Source: Epiperipatus broadwayi
Taxonomy: Eukaryota > Onychophora > Udeonychophora > Euonychophora > Peripatidae
Direction of reading: 5' to 3'
Assembly: GCA_028023455.1 (NCBI GenBank)
Contig: JAQFVV010006294.1
Location: 1,887,001-1,951,000 of the forward strand
DNA: 64,000 bases
Below are positions 47,772 through 59,082 of the stretch, piece after piece (within the stretch, counting starts at the first letter, position 1; the number at the start of each line of letters is the position of its first letter). A program made the position numbers and the translations under genes. The notes under the pieces are model-generated. The model worked only from the letters and a program-made list of their open reading frames with translations, made no database searches and was not told the DNA's origin.

Positions 47772-49810
47772 TGTAACGATATATAAATATGTCGTTGCAT
47801 TAAATTGAAATAAAAACTTTTAAGTTCGCATATAAAAATAAGTGTATTAAAAAGAAAAAAAACTAAACGCTAAAATTAAAATGTTTGTTAAACGTATATA
47901 TATTCGCACAGATGCTAAACTTTAAAAATATTTTTTTTAATAAATAAAAAAAGGTATTTGAATGTATTTTTTTTATAAAAAAAAGATTTAAATATAAAAA
48001 CAGTTTAAAAAAGAAATAATGTAAGTAAAAATAAAAACAGGTATTAATTAATTCCTGTAATCTGGAAATGGAAATGATTGTTTATTAATTATCCAAAAGC
48101 TGTCTAATTAAAAAGTCAGAGAGTAAATTAGATAAGAGAATAAAGAGATTTTAGCTTGACCAATGGAAGCACCAAGCCTCAGCCCGGACCCGAACGAAAA
48201 TTTGGATTAGTGACGTCTTTGTTCATTCAATCTGGAGATTTACTATAAAAAGAAAAATATTGAGTTCCAGCGTGGTGTGTTTGAGAGTTGTGGTAGGACG
48301 CACATACCACACTCTTTATTTAAAAGAAAAAGGAAAAGACTGTGATACCTTGAACCAGCTATTGCCATCTCCAGAACATTATCTTCCAATGGAGGCGTCG
48401 TGGGAATTAAAAGCAGAAACCTGGACTCTTCTACCATAAGCTATATTGACATGAACTCTAAATTGAAAAATAATTAAGAACTTTCGTTCAAGCTTATGAA
48501 CTTCTATCTGATTTTTAAGTTTAAAATCAATTAATAATGTTTAATTTTATATGTTTTCCGATTGATAAAAATCATTTCCATTTTTTTTTTTCTCTTATTG
48601 TATAAATTATTTTTTGTTTAAATTTTAAATGAGGGAATTTAAGGTTGGGTATAGACGTTGCATAGATTCGTTAGCGGTTGATAATGTTGTGGTTTTCACA
48701 TTCGATTAGAATATATGTCAATGATATCACTGCAAGCATCTTACGATGAATGCTAATGGGATTTGTATATTCCCTATGCAAGTGATGTTTATCGATGACT
48801 TTGTATTTTGATCGGTTGTGTTTAATTTGGAATGTTTTTGACCGTGGAATCTGTGCAGCTGATCTGTACTCAACATTTTAAAACAAATTTTATAAAATGC
48901 ATTTGTGTGAACGTATCTAAATGTTAAATTTAAGTCGGGCGTGAATGGCTATATAGTTTTGTAAAGTTATATTAAGGGAGGGTAATCTTAGGTTATTCGT
49001 TTCGTGGTTGAATTGGCTCAATGGATTGGATATATTTGTGTAATTAGTAGATGTAGTATGAGGTCCGCTATGGGCAGGATTGCATATATACGCCACACAC
49101 CTTCTGTTTGCCTATGGATGGGTTTGTAAGTCGGCAGAAGACCGCAGTCCATTCCTATAGAGTTTTTTGTTTATTGTTCTACTTGCCAACAGATGTAATA
49201 TTCCTGTTGGTGGAGAGTCAATGTCTTCTCTAATTCTACTTACTGTTCAGATGTTCATTCCTGACAGTATAGTATTTTGTGTTGTCGTATCATGCTACAT
49301 TGAATACATGAATGTATCAGATGGATTGGCGCCAGTTGATTGCGAAATTTGTTGCCTAAGGTTAAATCAGGGAAGCATATTTTCTTTTCAAATGCAGATC
49401 TATGTAGTCTATTCATACTTGACTATCTAAATAAAATATTAAACTCATTGAAACTTAGTTAAATGTAAAATTAAAAGTTAATATAAAAATCTAAAATGTT
49501 AAACTTATTCCTCAAATTAGAATGATTTTATATGTGCGTAAATAAATATTTTTATGTGTTAATTTCTGGCAGTGGCTTTTATTTTTTTATATTTAAGATA
49601 TAAAATTTATATTTTATTTATCTCTGCGTCTCCACTGAGCTAGTGACTTGGGCTAACGATCGGAATATTTAAATAAAGTGGAATCTTAACAGCGCGTATC
49701 TGCCTACTTTATAATTTTTTCTAGGCTCAAATGCCTAGATGGCACCCTGGTAGTTGCAGATATTGTTTTTGTGGTTAGATTTGATCTTCACTTTCATTTC
49801 GATCGTTATA
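47772..49810 (+). mobile_element. LTR-like element (2039 bp), insertion 2 in the PHD-LINE
   Basis: It runs TGTAACGATATATAAATATG... to ...GATCGTTATA and is flanked by a perfect 4-bp duplication ACAT (47768-47771 and 49811-49814). Removing the element and one ACAT restores the LINE reading frame through KVFMYMVAGRVTKW. A 4-bp duplication and TGTAACG end are typical of Ty3/gypsy LTRs. Internal promoter signals on the + strand are a CRE-like GTGACGTC near 48210 and CTATAAAAAG near 48242. Its 3' end matches the element at 44475-46654. No coding sequence; most likely a long solo LTR. Confidence 0.72.
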
Positions 49811-51330
49811 ACATGAAAACTTTATATAACACTAACATTATCACTATTAGTCTATAATTGTTTAACTTTCTATGATCATTACCATTTTCTTTAAATAGTA
49901 ATATTACTCTTGTATTATTCCAGCTATCTGGAAATTTTCTCTTCTGTGTCATCTTATTAAAATATAATAATAAATTTAATTTTGCCCTATTTCCTAAATC
50001 CATCACCATTTGTGCTACACATCCATCTAAACCTCTAGCCTGTTCACTTTTCAATTTCTTCCTGCCTCATTCAATTCATTTTCTGTAAACCGAATATTTT
50101 CATTACTAGATGCTTTCATGTTTATTATCACTCTGTCCTTCACATCTAACATCTATTCTATATCCATAACATATTTATTTAAGATTGTCTCTAATTATTC
50201 TCTAGAGCTATACTCTACTCCCTCATTGTTTACTAATATCTTTTCTCTCTCCCCTACATTCCTTCTTTTAATATGTTTCTAAATTTTTTTACTCCCATCT
50301 CTTTCACTTTTATTAATATCCTCCAAGAATTTACTATTTAATTTCATTCTCTCTATATAATTATCTATTTTTGCCAAATTCTTTTTTAAAAATATTTTTC
50401 CCATTTAACATTAATTTATTTTTCCCTTTTTTGTTTTTAATAGCACACATATTCTCTGCATGCTTGTTTTCTCTCTTTTACAGTTTTACTAACTCTCACT
50501 TTTCTATTACTTTTATTTTTCTGAATATTCTCACCTAAAACCCTATTTGCCATTTTTTTTACTTCACCACACCAGTCCTTATATTTATCCCCAAAAACCT
50601 CTTCCATGATTTCTTCAACTCCTATTTTATATTCTTCTAACTTATTTTTATTATTCATTTTCCATCCATATCTTTCACTATCCTTTCTACTTTCATTACT
50701 ATTTTTCATCACATTACTATTTCTATTATAAAGAAATTATGATCATTATTACATACTTTCTTTTCATTATCAAACACTTTAATTTTCTATACTTAATTCA
50801 TTCCCTCTTTCTCTACTAATACATAATGAAATATATTATTTCTAGCCCATGTGTATTGTCTCTCATAAATATTTGATAAAATTTCCAAATGCTCAAATTC
50901 ACTCTCTGACAAAAATTCTTCAAAAGCTATCCATTCTTGTTATCCACCTCAATATGTCCATTCATATCCCTTATAACCATTATTTTCTTCCCCCTTTTTT
51001 TTTTTGAAACTTTATACATCCTTAACAAGGCCTTCATATATGCTACTGTTCTATTCTATTATAGTTAGATTATCTCTAGAGAGTATATATTCTCTCTATA
51101 GCCACCATTCATTCTTATCTTCTTAATCTTATCTCAAATGACAAATGTTCTTGATACCACGTCTTCCAGTATACGTTCTTCTTCTTTCATGTGTTTCTAC
51201 TACTGCTAATACCTCAAGCTCTTCATTTTTAACAGCTTTGTTTAATTCCAGCCACTTTTCTGGTGTCCTATTGCCTTACATATTCAAATATCCAATTTTA
51301 ACAATTTCTTCTTTCCTATCTACTCTTTTA
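49811..51330 (-). pseudogene. PHD-LINE, 5' part: endonuclease and start of reverse transcriptase
   Basis: On the - strand the AP-endonuclease-like domain opens KIGYLNM*GNRTPEKWLEL and VLAVVETHERR (near 51130-51310), continues IMVIRDMNGHIE (near 50970, standing for GDxN) and ends NDHNFF (near 50740, standing for SDH). The linker near 50437-50712 (KYKDWCGEVKKMANRVLG) follows. RT motifs 0-2 appear at 49815-50054: ARGLDGCVAQMV, FPDSWNNTRVILLFKENG and NNYRLIVIMLVLYKVFM. Stops and frameshifts are frequent. Confidence 0.78.
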
Positions 51331-52324
51331 TAAGTTCTTTTGACTCTTTTTTCTCCATTCCATTTGTAAGTAACTTGCTTATCATTAATTTTACAAACCC
51401 ATTCCATCTCCACATCTATGTTTTTATCCAAATCAGCTACCCTTTGTTGACTTCTTACATACTGTCCATTCTTCTTCTTTTTGATAATAGTACAATTTGA
51501 AACCCTAACTCCAGTTATAAGTTTCCCAAACTATAATATTCTTTATAAATCAAACTTCCTCATACTTAATTTCCTTGTTTTACTAAGTTCAATTCAACTT
51601 TACTATATAACCCTTCTTACTAATAAAAAATTCCCACATATTCACAAACATATCATTTCTCTTACATAATTTTTCAATCTTTCATTTATAGAACATGCTC
51701 TATCTAACATGTACCTATTGTCAAATCTTGGGAATAATACAATTACCTACTCTTCCTTTAATCGTATTCAAATTACTAATCAATTCTATGTACTCATCCA
51801 TTACACTCTCTGATAACTCTGACAAATTATTTGTCTCTATCATAATGCGCATATGTCTACTCCTTTGTTCCTTTACCTTACCTGTAACATCATTAATTCT
51901 AGATCCAAATATATTCTTACATACCTGTTTCTATTTTAAATTGAAATTACATCTCAACATCCTCTAATTAGTGAATCACCTATCAATGCTGTCTCATAGT
52001 TTACTTTCTCTACTTCTAACATTCTCTTCCATCTTTTGAACTTCCTTATTTACGTTTTCCTTGTTATTTCTATTCATTGATTCCTTAATTTGTTAACACT
52101 TTGTCTATAACAATTTAAATTTTGTTTCTACAACTTTTACCTCTTATCTTACTTATTCTTTGGCTAACCATCTCCATTGCACTACTTATTTTGTCATCCA
52201 CATCTCTTGTCACTCCACTAAAAATATACTCTATTCTATCTTCCCCAACTACATTTTGCTCCATTTCTCCTGACTTTTTCTTTAATCTATCTATACTTAG
52301 AAACCATTTTCACCTCTTTTATCA

Positions 52325-52463
52325 CATTTACACATGGTCTACATAACTATACACCTACATCCTTTCTAGTCTTATTTAAGTATTTCAAATGATAAACCTT
52401 ATGACATATTGCACACCTAATCCCTTTCTGACCATTATATATACATTGTGGGATACAAACGCA
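52325..52463 (-). pseudogene. PHD-LINE, N-terminal PHD-type zinc finger
   Basis: The - strand reads CVCIPQCIYNGQKGIRCAIC, then HKVYHLKYLNKTRKDVGV, a stop, and LCRPC. This is the C-C, C-C, H-x, C-C order of a PHD finger: GIRCAICHKVYH is the most diagnostic part. The Cys after HLK is Tyr, and a stop replaces the Trp that usually precedes the last CxxC. PHD fingers occur N-terminal to the endonuclease in some LINE groups such as CR1 relatives. Between this finger and the endonuclease (51330-52325) is a low-complexity, probably coiled-coil region with no recognised domain. Confidence 0.62.
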
Positions 52464-52479
52464 ATTAATATTTCTTATT

Positions 52480-53090
52480 TTTCAAGTCCCCTACTCTATA
52501 TTTAACTTAACGCTTTCTCTATTATTCTACAAACCTCTTTATATAAAAGAAGAAAAACTTCTCTTCCTTTCAATGGTGATCGATAAACATGTGTTTCCCA
52601 ACCTTATGCCTCAAAACATTATCTTACTTCTCAAATAAATCACTCTCTTTTTTAAATTAAAAAATTCTTTAATTGCAAAATTATTTTAAAAACCAGCTAA
52701 TCTTACATATAACTTAGTTGTAAAGCCACACAACAAAATTGATTTTATTCTTTTATATTTAAAATGGTGTAATGAAGCACTTTCCAAATATTATCAATAT
52801 TATTCATAATCTTTCCAATTCCAATTAAATTTATTTCTCTTCACTCCAATTTTTTTTCTATTCCACACAATAAGAAGAAAAATTTTGTAGCAATGAAATT
52901 CTCCAGATAATATTAAATATATATAAACTTTAACTTACCTTGTGAAATAAATCAGTCACATCAGCACAACAAAGCAGTCAATGCTTTTTTATTGACAGAA
53001 GGTATTCTTTTGTGGAAGGAACAAGAAACATAAAATAAAAGACTCATGAAGAAAATTATTTTATTTAAATTGAAATTATATGTTTTATTT
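52480..53090. other. No gene recognised; AT-rich DNA
   Basis: Lies upstream of the LINE's PHD finger and may include its 5' end, but no promoter or boundary could be seen. Confidence 0.4.
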
Positions 53091-53094
53091 ATAA

Positions 53095-53357
53095 TTAAAA
53101 AATAAAATATTTTAAAAAAGATTTTTTCAAATAATGAATTTATGTAAATGGTCTACTAAAAAGTAAAAAATAACAAAGTAATAATTCTTTTCATAAAAAC
53201 ATTTGAGGCTCAAATAAATCATAAAAATCAAAAAGCCTCAAATGCTTTTATGAAATTTATTATTACTGTTTATTTTTTACTTTTTAGTGGGCTATTTACA
53301 TAAAAGCATTATTTTAAAAAAATCTTTTTTTTAAATATTTTATTTATTCTAATTTTT
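53095..53357. mobile_element. Foldback element with arms of about 115 bp and a 23-base loop
   Basis: Arms 53095-53210 and 53234-53357 pair over nearly their whole length: AAAAAGATTTTTT, ATTTATGTAAATGG, CTACTAAAAAGTAAAAAATAA and CATTTGAGGCT each have inverse partners. The sequence differs from the foldback family at 12.4 and 29.7 kb. No coding capacity. Confidence 0.85.
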
Positions 53358-53639
53358 TTAAAAAGTTTAAAATATTTATAAATAGTTGTAATAATTTTTG
53401 ATAAATATTTTTGGCTTTAGTAGTATATTCTTAAGTAATAAATTAATTCACTACATTTTAATAAAGTTTTAAGAAAATCAAAGACATTTTTGTCTACAAA
53501 TCCAGAAATCAAATTATTTATTTACAGACAAATTAATAAAAAGTTTGGTGAACATAAAGTATAAATGAAACATTTTTGATTAACATTAAAAACTTTGGAA
53601 CTCAATGAGATAATTAAAATGTATTTTTATATCACTCTT

Positions 53640-53830
53640 TTATTATATGGTCTGCACTCTTTAGTCTTGGAAGATAAAACAGTATAACTGGCATATATTA
53701 TCTACATAAGACAAGAATATGTAATGGGAGATATTTGCCTCCTGAAATGAGAATGCAGGCATAGAAAACTTTATAAAGGTCATTCTGGTCTTCATTATTG
53801 TTTATTAAGCCTTTGAATGATCTGGATATT
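53640..53830. repeat. Third partial copy of the gypsy LTR found at 54.3 and 58.7 kb
   Basis: Shares AAGAATATGTAATGGGAGAT, TTTGCCTCC, GCATAGAAAACTTTATAAAG and GTCTTCATTATTGTTTATTA with 54620-54725 in the same orientation. Only the middle part of the LTR is present. Confidence 0.78.
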
Positions 53831-54329
53831 CATAATTATCTTGGTGCTTTAAATATATGTGTGCACAAATCTTAAAAATAAATTAAATAAATACATTTAC
53901 CAATTGCATATAACAGTACATAGATTAAATTCCTCAAAGTAATTCTCATTTTTATACACTTACTTATAAAAGTAAAGAGAACTATATATTCAGCATTCTT
54001 GATCCAGTAATGTAAGCAGCATCATATTATAATTGCATTTTATTATATTTATAGATTGATATCCATTTATTAATCACTAATATTGTTTGACATTTAAAGA
54101 AAATAAGCCCTAGAATTATATTTTGCACATGACCTATGCAAAAAAAAATAGTGGCCTTACACACACACAATACTAAGACAATTATTGAGGTGAACAAAAA
54201 AAATCATAACATGACATTGTTCTATCACCAAAATTTTATAAAACAAATCATGAATCACAAAAAAAAAAAGCAAGAAAGTTTTGTGGAAGGTATTTCAAGA
54301 AGCAATAAACTTCACTGAATGCATTATTA

Positions 54330-54870
54330 TATGAATTAAAATAGCATTATATTGTGAGTAAAAAGTAATTCAAGAATTATTTAGATTAAGAATAAATGAA
54401 AACCAATCAAAGAATTAGTTAATTTTTTTTTTCCAAATTTTAAAAAAGATTATCTTAATCTGGCGAACTAAAACAGACTAATTGTAGATTTTGAAAAACA
54501 TTTAATTAATTATCAAAAAATAATTGGTTATTACAGAGAAGAATAAGTGTGAAACTTACATGCAAATGAAAAATTTAATTATTATAGGATTAAACCAGAG
54601 TAACTGGCAAATATTACCTAGGCAAGGCAAGAATATGTAATGGGAAATATTTGCCTCCCAAAATGAGAAAATAGGCATAGAAAACTTTATAAAGGTCATC
54701 TTGGTCTTCATTATTGTTTATTAAGCCTTCAAATGAAATCTGCATATTAATAATTGTAAGTAAAAGTTTATGTAGACACTTTACTATTAAATAAGGATAT
54801 TCATTTACATAGTTTAAGAAATTATATTCATAGTATATACTCAATAATGATATTTCTTTGTTTTACTATG
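54330..54870 (+). repeat. Upstream LTR of a gypsy-type element
   Basis: Aligns with 58750-59082 continued at 62337-62530. Shared landmarks include ATTATCTTAATCTG, GATTTTGAAAAACAT, CAGAGAAGAATA, AGGCAAGGCAAGAATA, TAATGGGA and ACTTTATAAA. Ends are approximate; the 5' end may be at the TGCATTATTA near 54319. The pol relic between the two copies has the expected orientation. Confidence 0.72.
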
Positions 54871-56219
54871 TATTATCTAAATTTATATATACCAGTATAA
54901 ATCAATAATTTATCTATTAAATATTGGGTTAATATACAATAAACAATAATATGTAAAATTAAGAGCATGCTAATGAGCTCTAAACAAGCTTTATATATAT
55001 TTATGATAAATGCTACTACAAGAGAAGACCGGTTTTGACCTATGGGTCTCTTCAGTGAGGAGTTGGAACATTAGATAAAGTTCTTGCTACTTATATACGC
55101 AATATATATATAGTTCATTTTTTGATTCACTTCCCGACTCACTTCACAACTGTCTACTTTCTGAACGGTTTCTCAAACTCTTTAGTCTGATCCTGCTGCA
55201 GTTTGCGAACGCGTTGGCTTCGCACTAAAGCGCTGCACCGGCACTTAAGGCTTCTTCCAGTTAATGTCACTTAAGTTCTCTCTGCACTTATTCACTTGGT
55301 AAGTTCACTGGAAATCAGAAGAACGTACTTTGTTGCTTATTTTATTTATAGTTTGTTATCGTACGATGGAATTCATCTTAGCCTTTAATTACACACACAA
55401 TTAATTATTTATAAAAATAAAAAAATTAATTATTTATTTCCATATAAGACAATTTCCATCTCTTTAAATTAATTAGTCTCTTATCAAGAAATATTTGTAA
55501 TCAGCAAATTTCTTGGAATTTATCTATCGCAATATTCTTATCGCAATTAACGTAAATTTATTAATAAAATTTAACGCTTATCAGTTAGCGATCTAAAATA
55601 TATTTCTCTAATATATTTTCTACTTTTTCTGGAGTGCACAACTTATATTAATGTAAATATAAATATTTTTACAAAATATAACATATCTTAAAAATGCATT
55701 AAATGTGATTTAAAGGGATATAATACTAAATCAAAAAGAGAAAGAAATAAAATTGAACTTTTATTGCTAGTCCATACTATCAAAAAATAAAATGAATATT
55801 AAAAATATAAAAGTATATATTATTACGCAAATAATGTTATCTATCCTAATCTGAGGAAGAAATATAGTCAGAGATTGACAGTAGCTCAGGTGTTTTATGT
55901 ATATTGAAAAAAATTAGGACTACCTAATATATATATATAAGGACATTTCATGCCTCAAAAAAATCATTCCTAAGCACAGGATTATAAATAGAAATAAGAC
56001 AAAATTCTTATAAAGATATTAACAATTGTAAAAACTAACTGAAAGATGAGTGTGTATATCTTACAAGATGAAATTAATCTAACATAGATGGAAAATGGTT
56101 TGTAGAATTAGATATAAAAGTCAGCATAATTAAAAAAGTAAATATTTAATTCAAAATGAAAATTAAATTCATGTGTCTATTTAAGATAAAATAATATAAA
56201 CCAAACCTGTAGAAATTAA
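54871..56219. other. Leader or gag region of the gypsy relic, nothing recognisable; includes a CpG-rich patch
   Basis: No gag motif could be read. The patch at 55190-55260 (GCGAACGCGTTGGC, AAAGCGCTGCACCGG) is the most GC- and CpG-rich spot in this half of the window and stands out from its surroundings. A hairpin (GAAGACC against GGTCTCTTC, 55024-55053) lies 140 bases before it. This segment may be a separate insertion. Confidence 0.4.
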
Positions 56220-58620
56220 CTCAAAAGAAGGAGCAGCATGTAAAGTGTTGTTTGCACAAAGAGAGATGATTCAAGAAACTCTCAGTAAACTAGTTAAAAA
56301 AGAATACTAACACAGATGGAAAAATCTGATTGCACCATACTTATTGTCATAATCATAAAGATAGATGGGAAATTAAGAATTTGTGCAATTATCTTTACCC
56401 AATAAATAAAAACTTGAATAAAAACTTAAAGAGAAATGCTTTCCCAATGCTAAACTCATGAAAAATGGTTACACTTTTATAGAACTAATCACATTTAATG
56501 AAATTAGATTTAAATGTAGCTTTCCATCAGATCTTGAAAAATTATTGTCAATAATACACACTACAGATTGTTTTATTGTAACAATTTACCTTTTGATATA
56601 AGAACAACTCCAAGTATGTTTCAAGCAAAAATGAATATCCTATACCAAAATGATGTCTGACAGTACTTTGATGATATCATTGAAAATTTAGAACTATCAC
56701 TGAGACAGTTGGTGAATCAAGTTCATCAAATGTTAGAGAAAACACCAGTTTCTGAGAGTATGCAAGCAATACAAAATGTTTCAAGATCAACTAGAGCTAA
56801 CGAGCTCCAAGCCGGGACTTATGAACTATTTCAAATCTTTTTAAAGGGAAAAGCTTAAATAATCTGCCTTCGATATGATTTTTTAACAAACCATCAAAAA
56901 TAAACATGAATCTAATGCATTTAACCCAATTAAGATTTTGTTAACCTCAAACAAGGTGGTTTGTTCACTATAACAATAACCTTGTAGTAAAACTTATTAC
57001 TGACACTTCTGAATATGATATATGTGCTAAACTATCTAACTTACAGTGGAGAAAAACCAATAATATAATTGTCCCTTACACTTTGAAGCAATAGAAAAAA
57101 ATATAGTCTATTGGATAAAGAAGTCCTGGTTTACAATAATGAAATAAAAAGATTCCAACATGTATTAGTAAAATTTCTCAATAGAAACATACCATAAGCC
57201 ACTCTAGGCATTTTCACCAGTTTGAAATCTATTTCTGGTCATTTCAATCTGTGTATGCTTTGCTGATTAAATTTTACATCAGCATATAATTGTAAATTGT
57301 AAAATATAAAGAAAAATTAACTCAGCAAGCAGATGTGTCATCGTCAATTTCTAAAAACTGGAATCCAGAAAATCATAAATAGTATCTCTCCAAGGAAATA
57401 AGTTGAACAGCAAGACAGTATTAAAGTAGACCAAGAATGATGAAAGATATCAAGATGCAATTAAGTAAATAAACAAAAGATGAATATCATTATCATTTTG
57501 TAATTCAAGAATGAATCCTATCATATGCACATAATGTACATTAAATGATTACTGAGTTACAATACCAACAATTGAACAATGAATCCTATCATATGCACAT
57601 AATGTACATTAAATGGTTACTGAGTTACAATACCAACAATTGAACATAAAAGTCACTTAATTTATTTCACCACAACCATCCAGAAATAGTAAGAATCACC
57701 ACATTGATGAGAAGCTATGTTAGTGTAGTGAACTGTAAAGTATGTTAATTTGTAGCTAAATTGCTGGAGAAAACATATATAGTCTAGCCTAAAATGACTA
57801 AGCCACAGCAACGGATCAATTTCAGTCATGATGGTCTTTTTAAAGAATATATATTTTTAATAAAAGTGCTAATTCTCAATGGATAATACATCAAAAAGTA
57901 ACAAATACAGAAAAATTAATAAAGAAAAAAATTCATACCTAGTTTTGTCAATGAGTATTGTGTGTAATAATAGCTCTGAAATTACTCCTGCTAAATTTAC
58001 ATAGTGATTAATTGAATCAGGATTAAACCAAGCATTCATACCACACCATCCAGAAACTAAAATTTTGATAGAGAATATAGTATTTTTAAGAGAGCTTTAA
58101 ATAAAGCCAATTTATTTGACATTCAGTAAACTGTGTTTACTACATTGTTACATCAATATTCAACCCAATGGTAATAATCAATGGTAACTAGAAAAATTCC
58201 TATTAAATTATTATTTGGCAGGAAGTTTAGAAATAAGTTAACAATACATTTTTAAGTAAAAAATATTCTGAAGAGGCTATTCTTAAACAACAAAAAAAAA
58301 ACTTTCAAGCAGATGAGAAAATCTGGATAAGAAAAATATTATGGAAAAGGAGGATTGAAGTAACTATATTAAGATTTTCCCTTCTAATCCAATTGTGGTA
58401 GTGCAACTAGAAATTGAAGCATAATTGAAGAGACACATCAATCACACTATTATTGTAGACCATTTGATAATTTAAAAAAACAACACATCATAGAGGTGAA
58501 AGCTAATTTAGCAAAATGAGAAAAAGGGAAGTTAAGGAGTGATCAATGCCAATTAATTCCCAAATTCAGCAGGTGAAGCTGAAGAAGGAAATTAAATTAC
58601 TATATTAGCTCATTTGGCAC
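56220..58620 (+). pseudogene. Gypsy-type pol relic: reverse transcriptase and integrase
   Basis: RT pieces in order: AQREMIQETLSKLVKKEY (56265), LPFDIRTTPSMFQAKMN (near 56590) and the catalytic box YFDDII (near 56670; family YIDD). RNase H is poorly preserved. The integrase H2C2 zinc segment is clear at 57665-57730 (FHHNHPEIVRITTLMRSYV). LLFGRKFRNK (58210-58240) and the C-terminal DEKIWIRK (58310) follow. Integrity is poor, with stops and frameshifts throughout. A near-perfect 68-bp tandem duplication sits at 57511-57646. A purine-rich tract (GGAGTAGAAGAGAA, 58730) precedes the downstream LTR, as expected for a polypurine primer. Confidence 0.78.
57511..57646. repeat. 68-bp tandem duplication, two nearly identical units
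   Basis: ATGAATCCTATCATATGCAC starts at 57511 and again at 57579. The units differ at one base (AAATGATTACT against AAATGGTTACT). Such identity inside a heavily decayed element indicates a recent event. Confidence 0.93.
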
Positions 58621-58749
58621 ATGAAAAAGATATTTTCCAATGATTAAAATAAATAGTTAGTTCCAGAATTTTTAAAAATTATATAAAATAATTATTTGGT
58701 TGTTTTATTTTTTTTTGTTTTGTTTTTTTGGAGTAGAAGAGAAATTGCT

Positions 58750-59082
58750 ATATACCAACATTATATTTAAAATGAAAAACTAATCAAAGAACTAATTCAA
58801 TTTTTAAAAACAATGAGAATGTTTTTCAAATTCCAAAAAAAAAAGATTATCTTAATCTGACAAAGAAAAATAAATAATTGTGGATTTTGAAAAACATTAT
58901 CATCAAAAAAATATTTAGTTATTCCAGAGAAGAATAGATGTGAAACATATATATGAAAATAATTAAATTGAATCGTCAATGGTTTTTTCCTTTTGTCATT
59001 GCTCTATATCCTGCATCTGACATTTAGGCAAGGCAAGAATAAGTAATGGGAGATATATGCTCCCTGGTGTAAGAAAACAAGT
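58750..59082 (+). repeat. Downstream LTR of the gypsy-type element, first part
   Basis: Matches 54330 onward (see the upstream LTR) until it is cut at 59082 by the RTE-type LINE. It starts just after the polypurine tract. Confidence 0.72.

Noticed and set aside
55024-55055. Hammerhead-ribozyme-like core on the - strand: CTGAAGAG, ACC-CATA-GGT stem, CAAAAC, then GGTC, reminiscent of those in Penelope-like elements.
   Set aside because: The invariant G of CGAAAC is A, and no stem I can form because both flanks are pyrimidine-rich. A simple GAAGACC/GGTCTCTTC hairpin explains the pairing.
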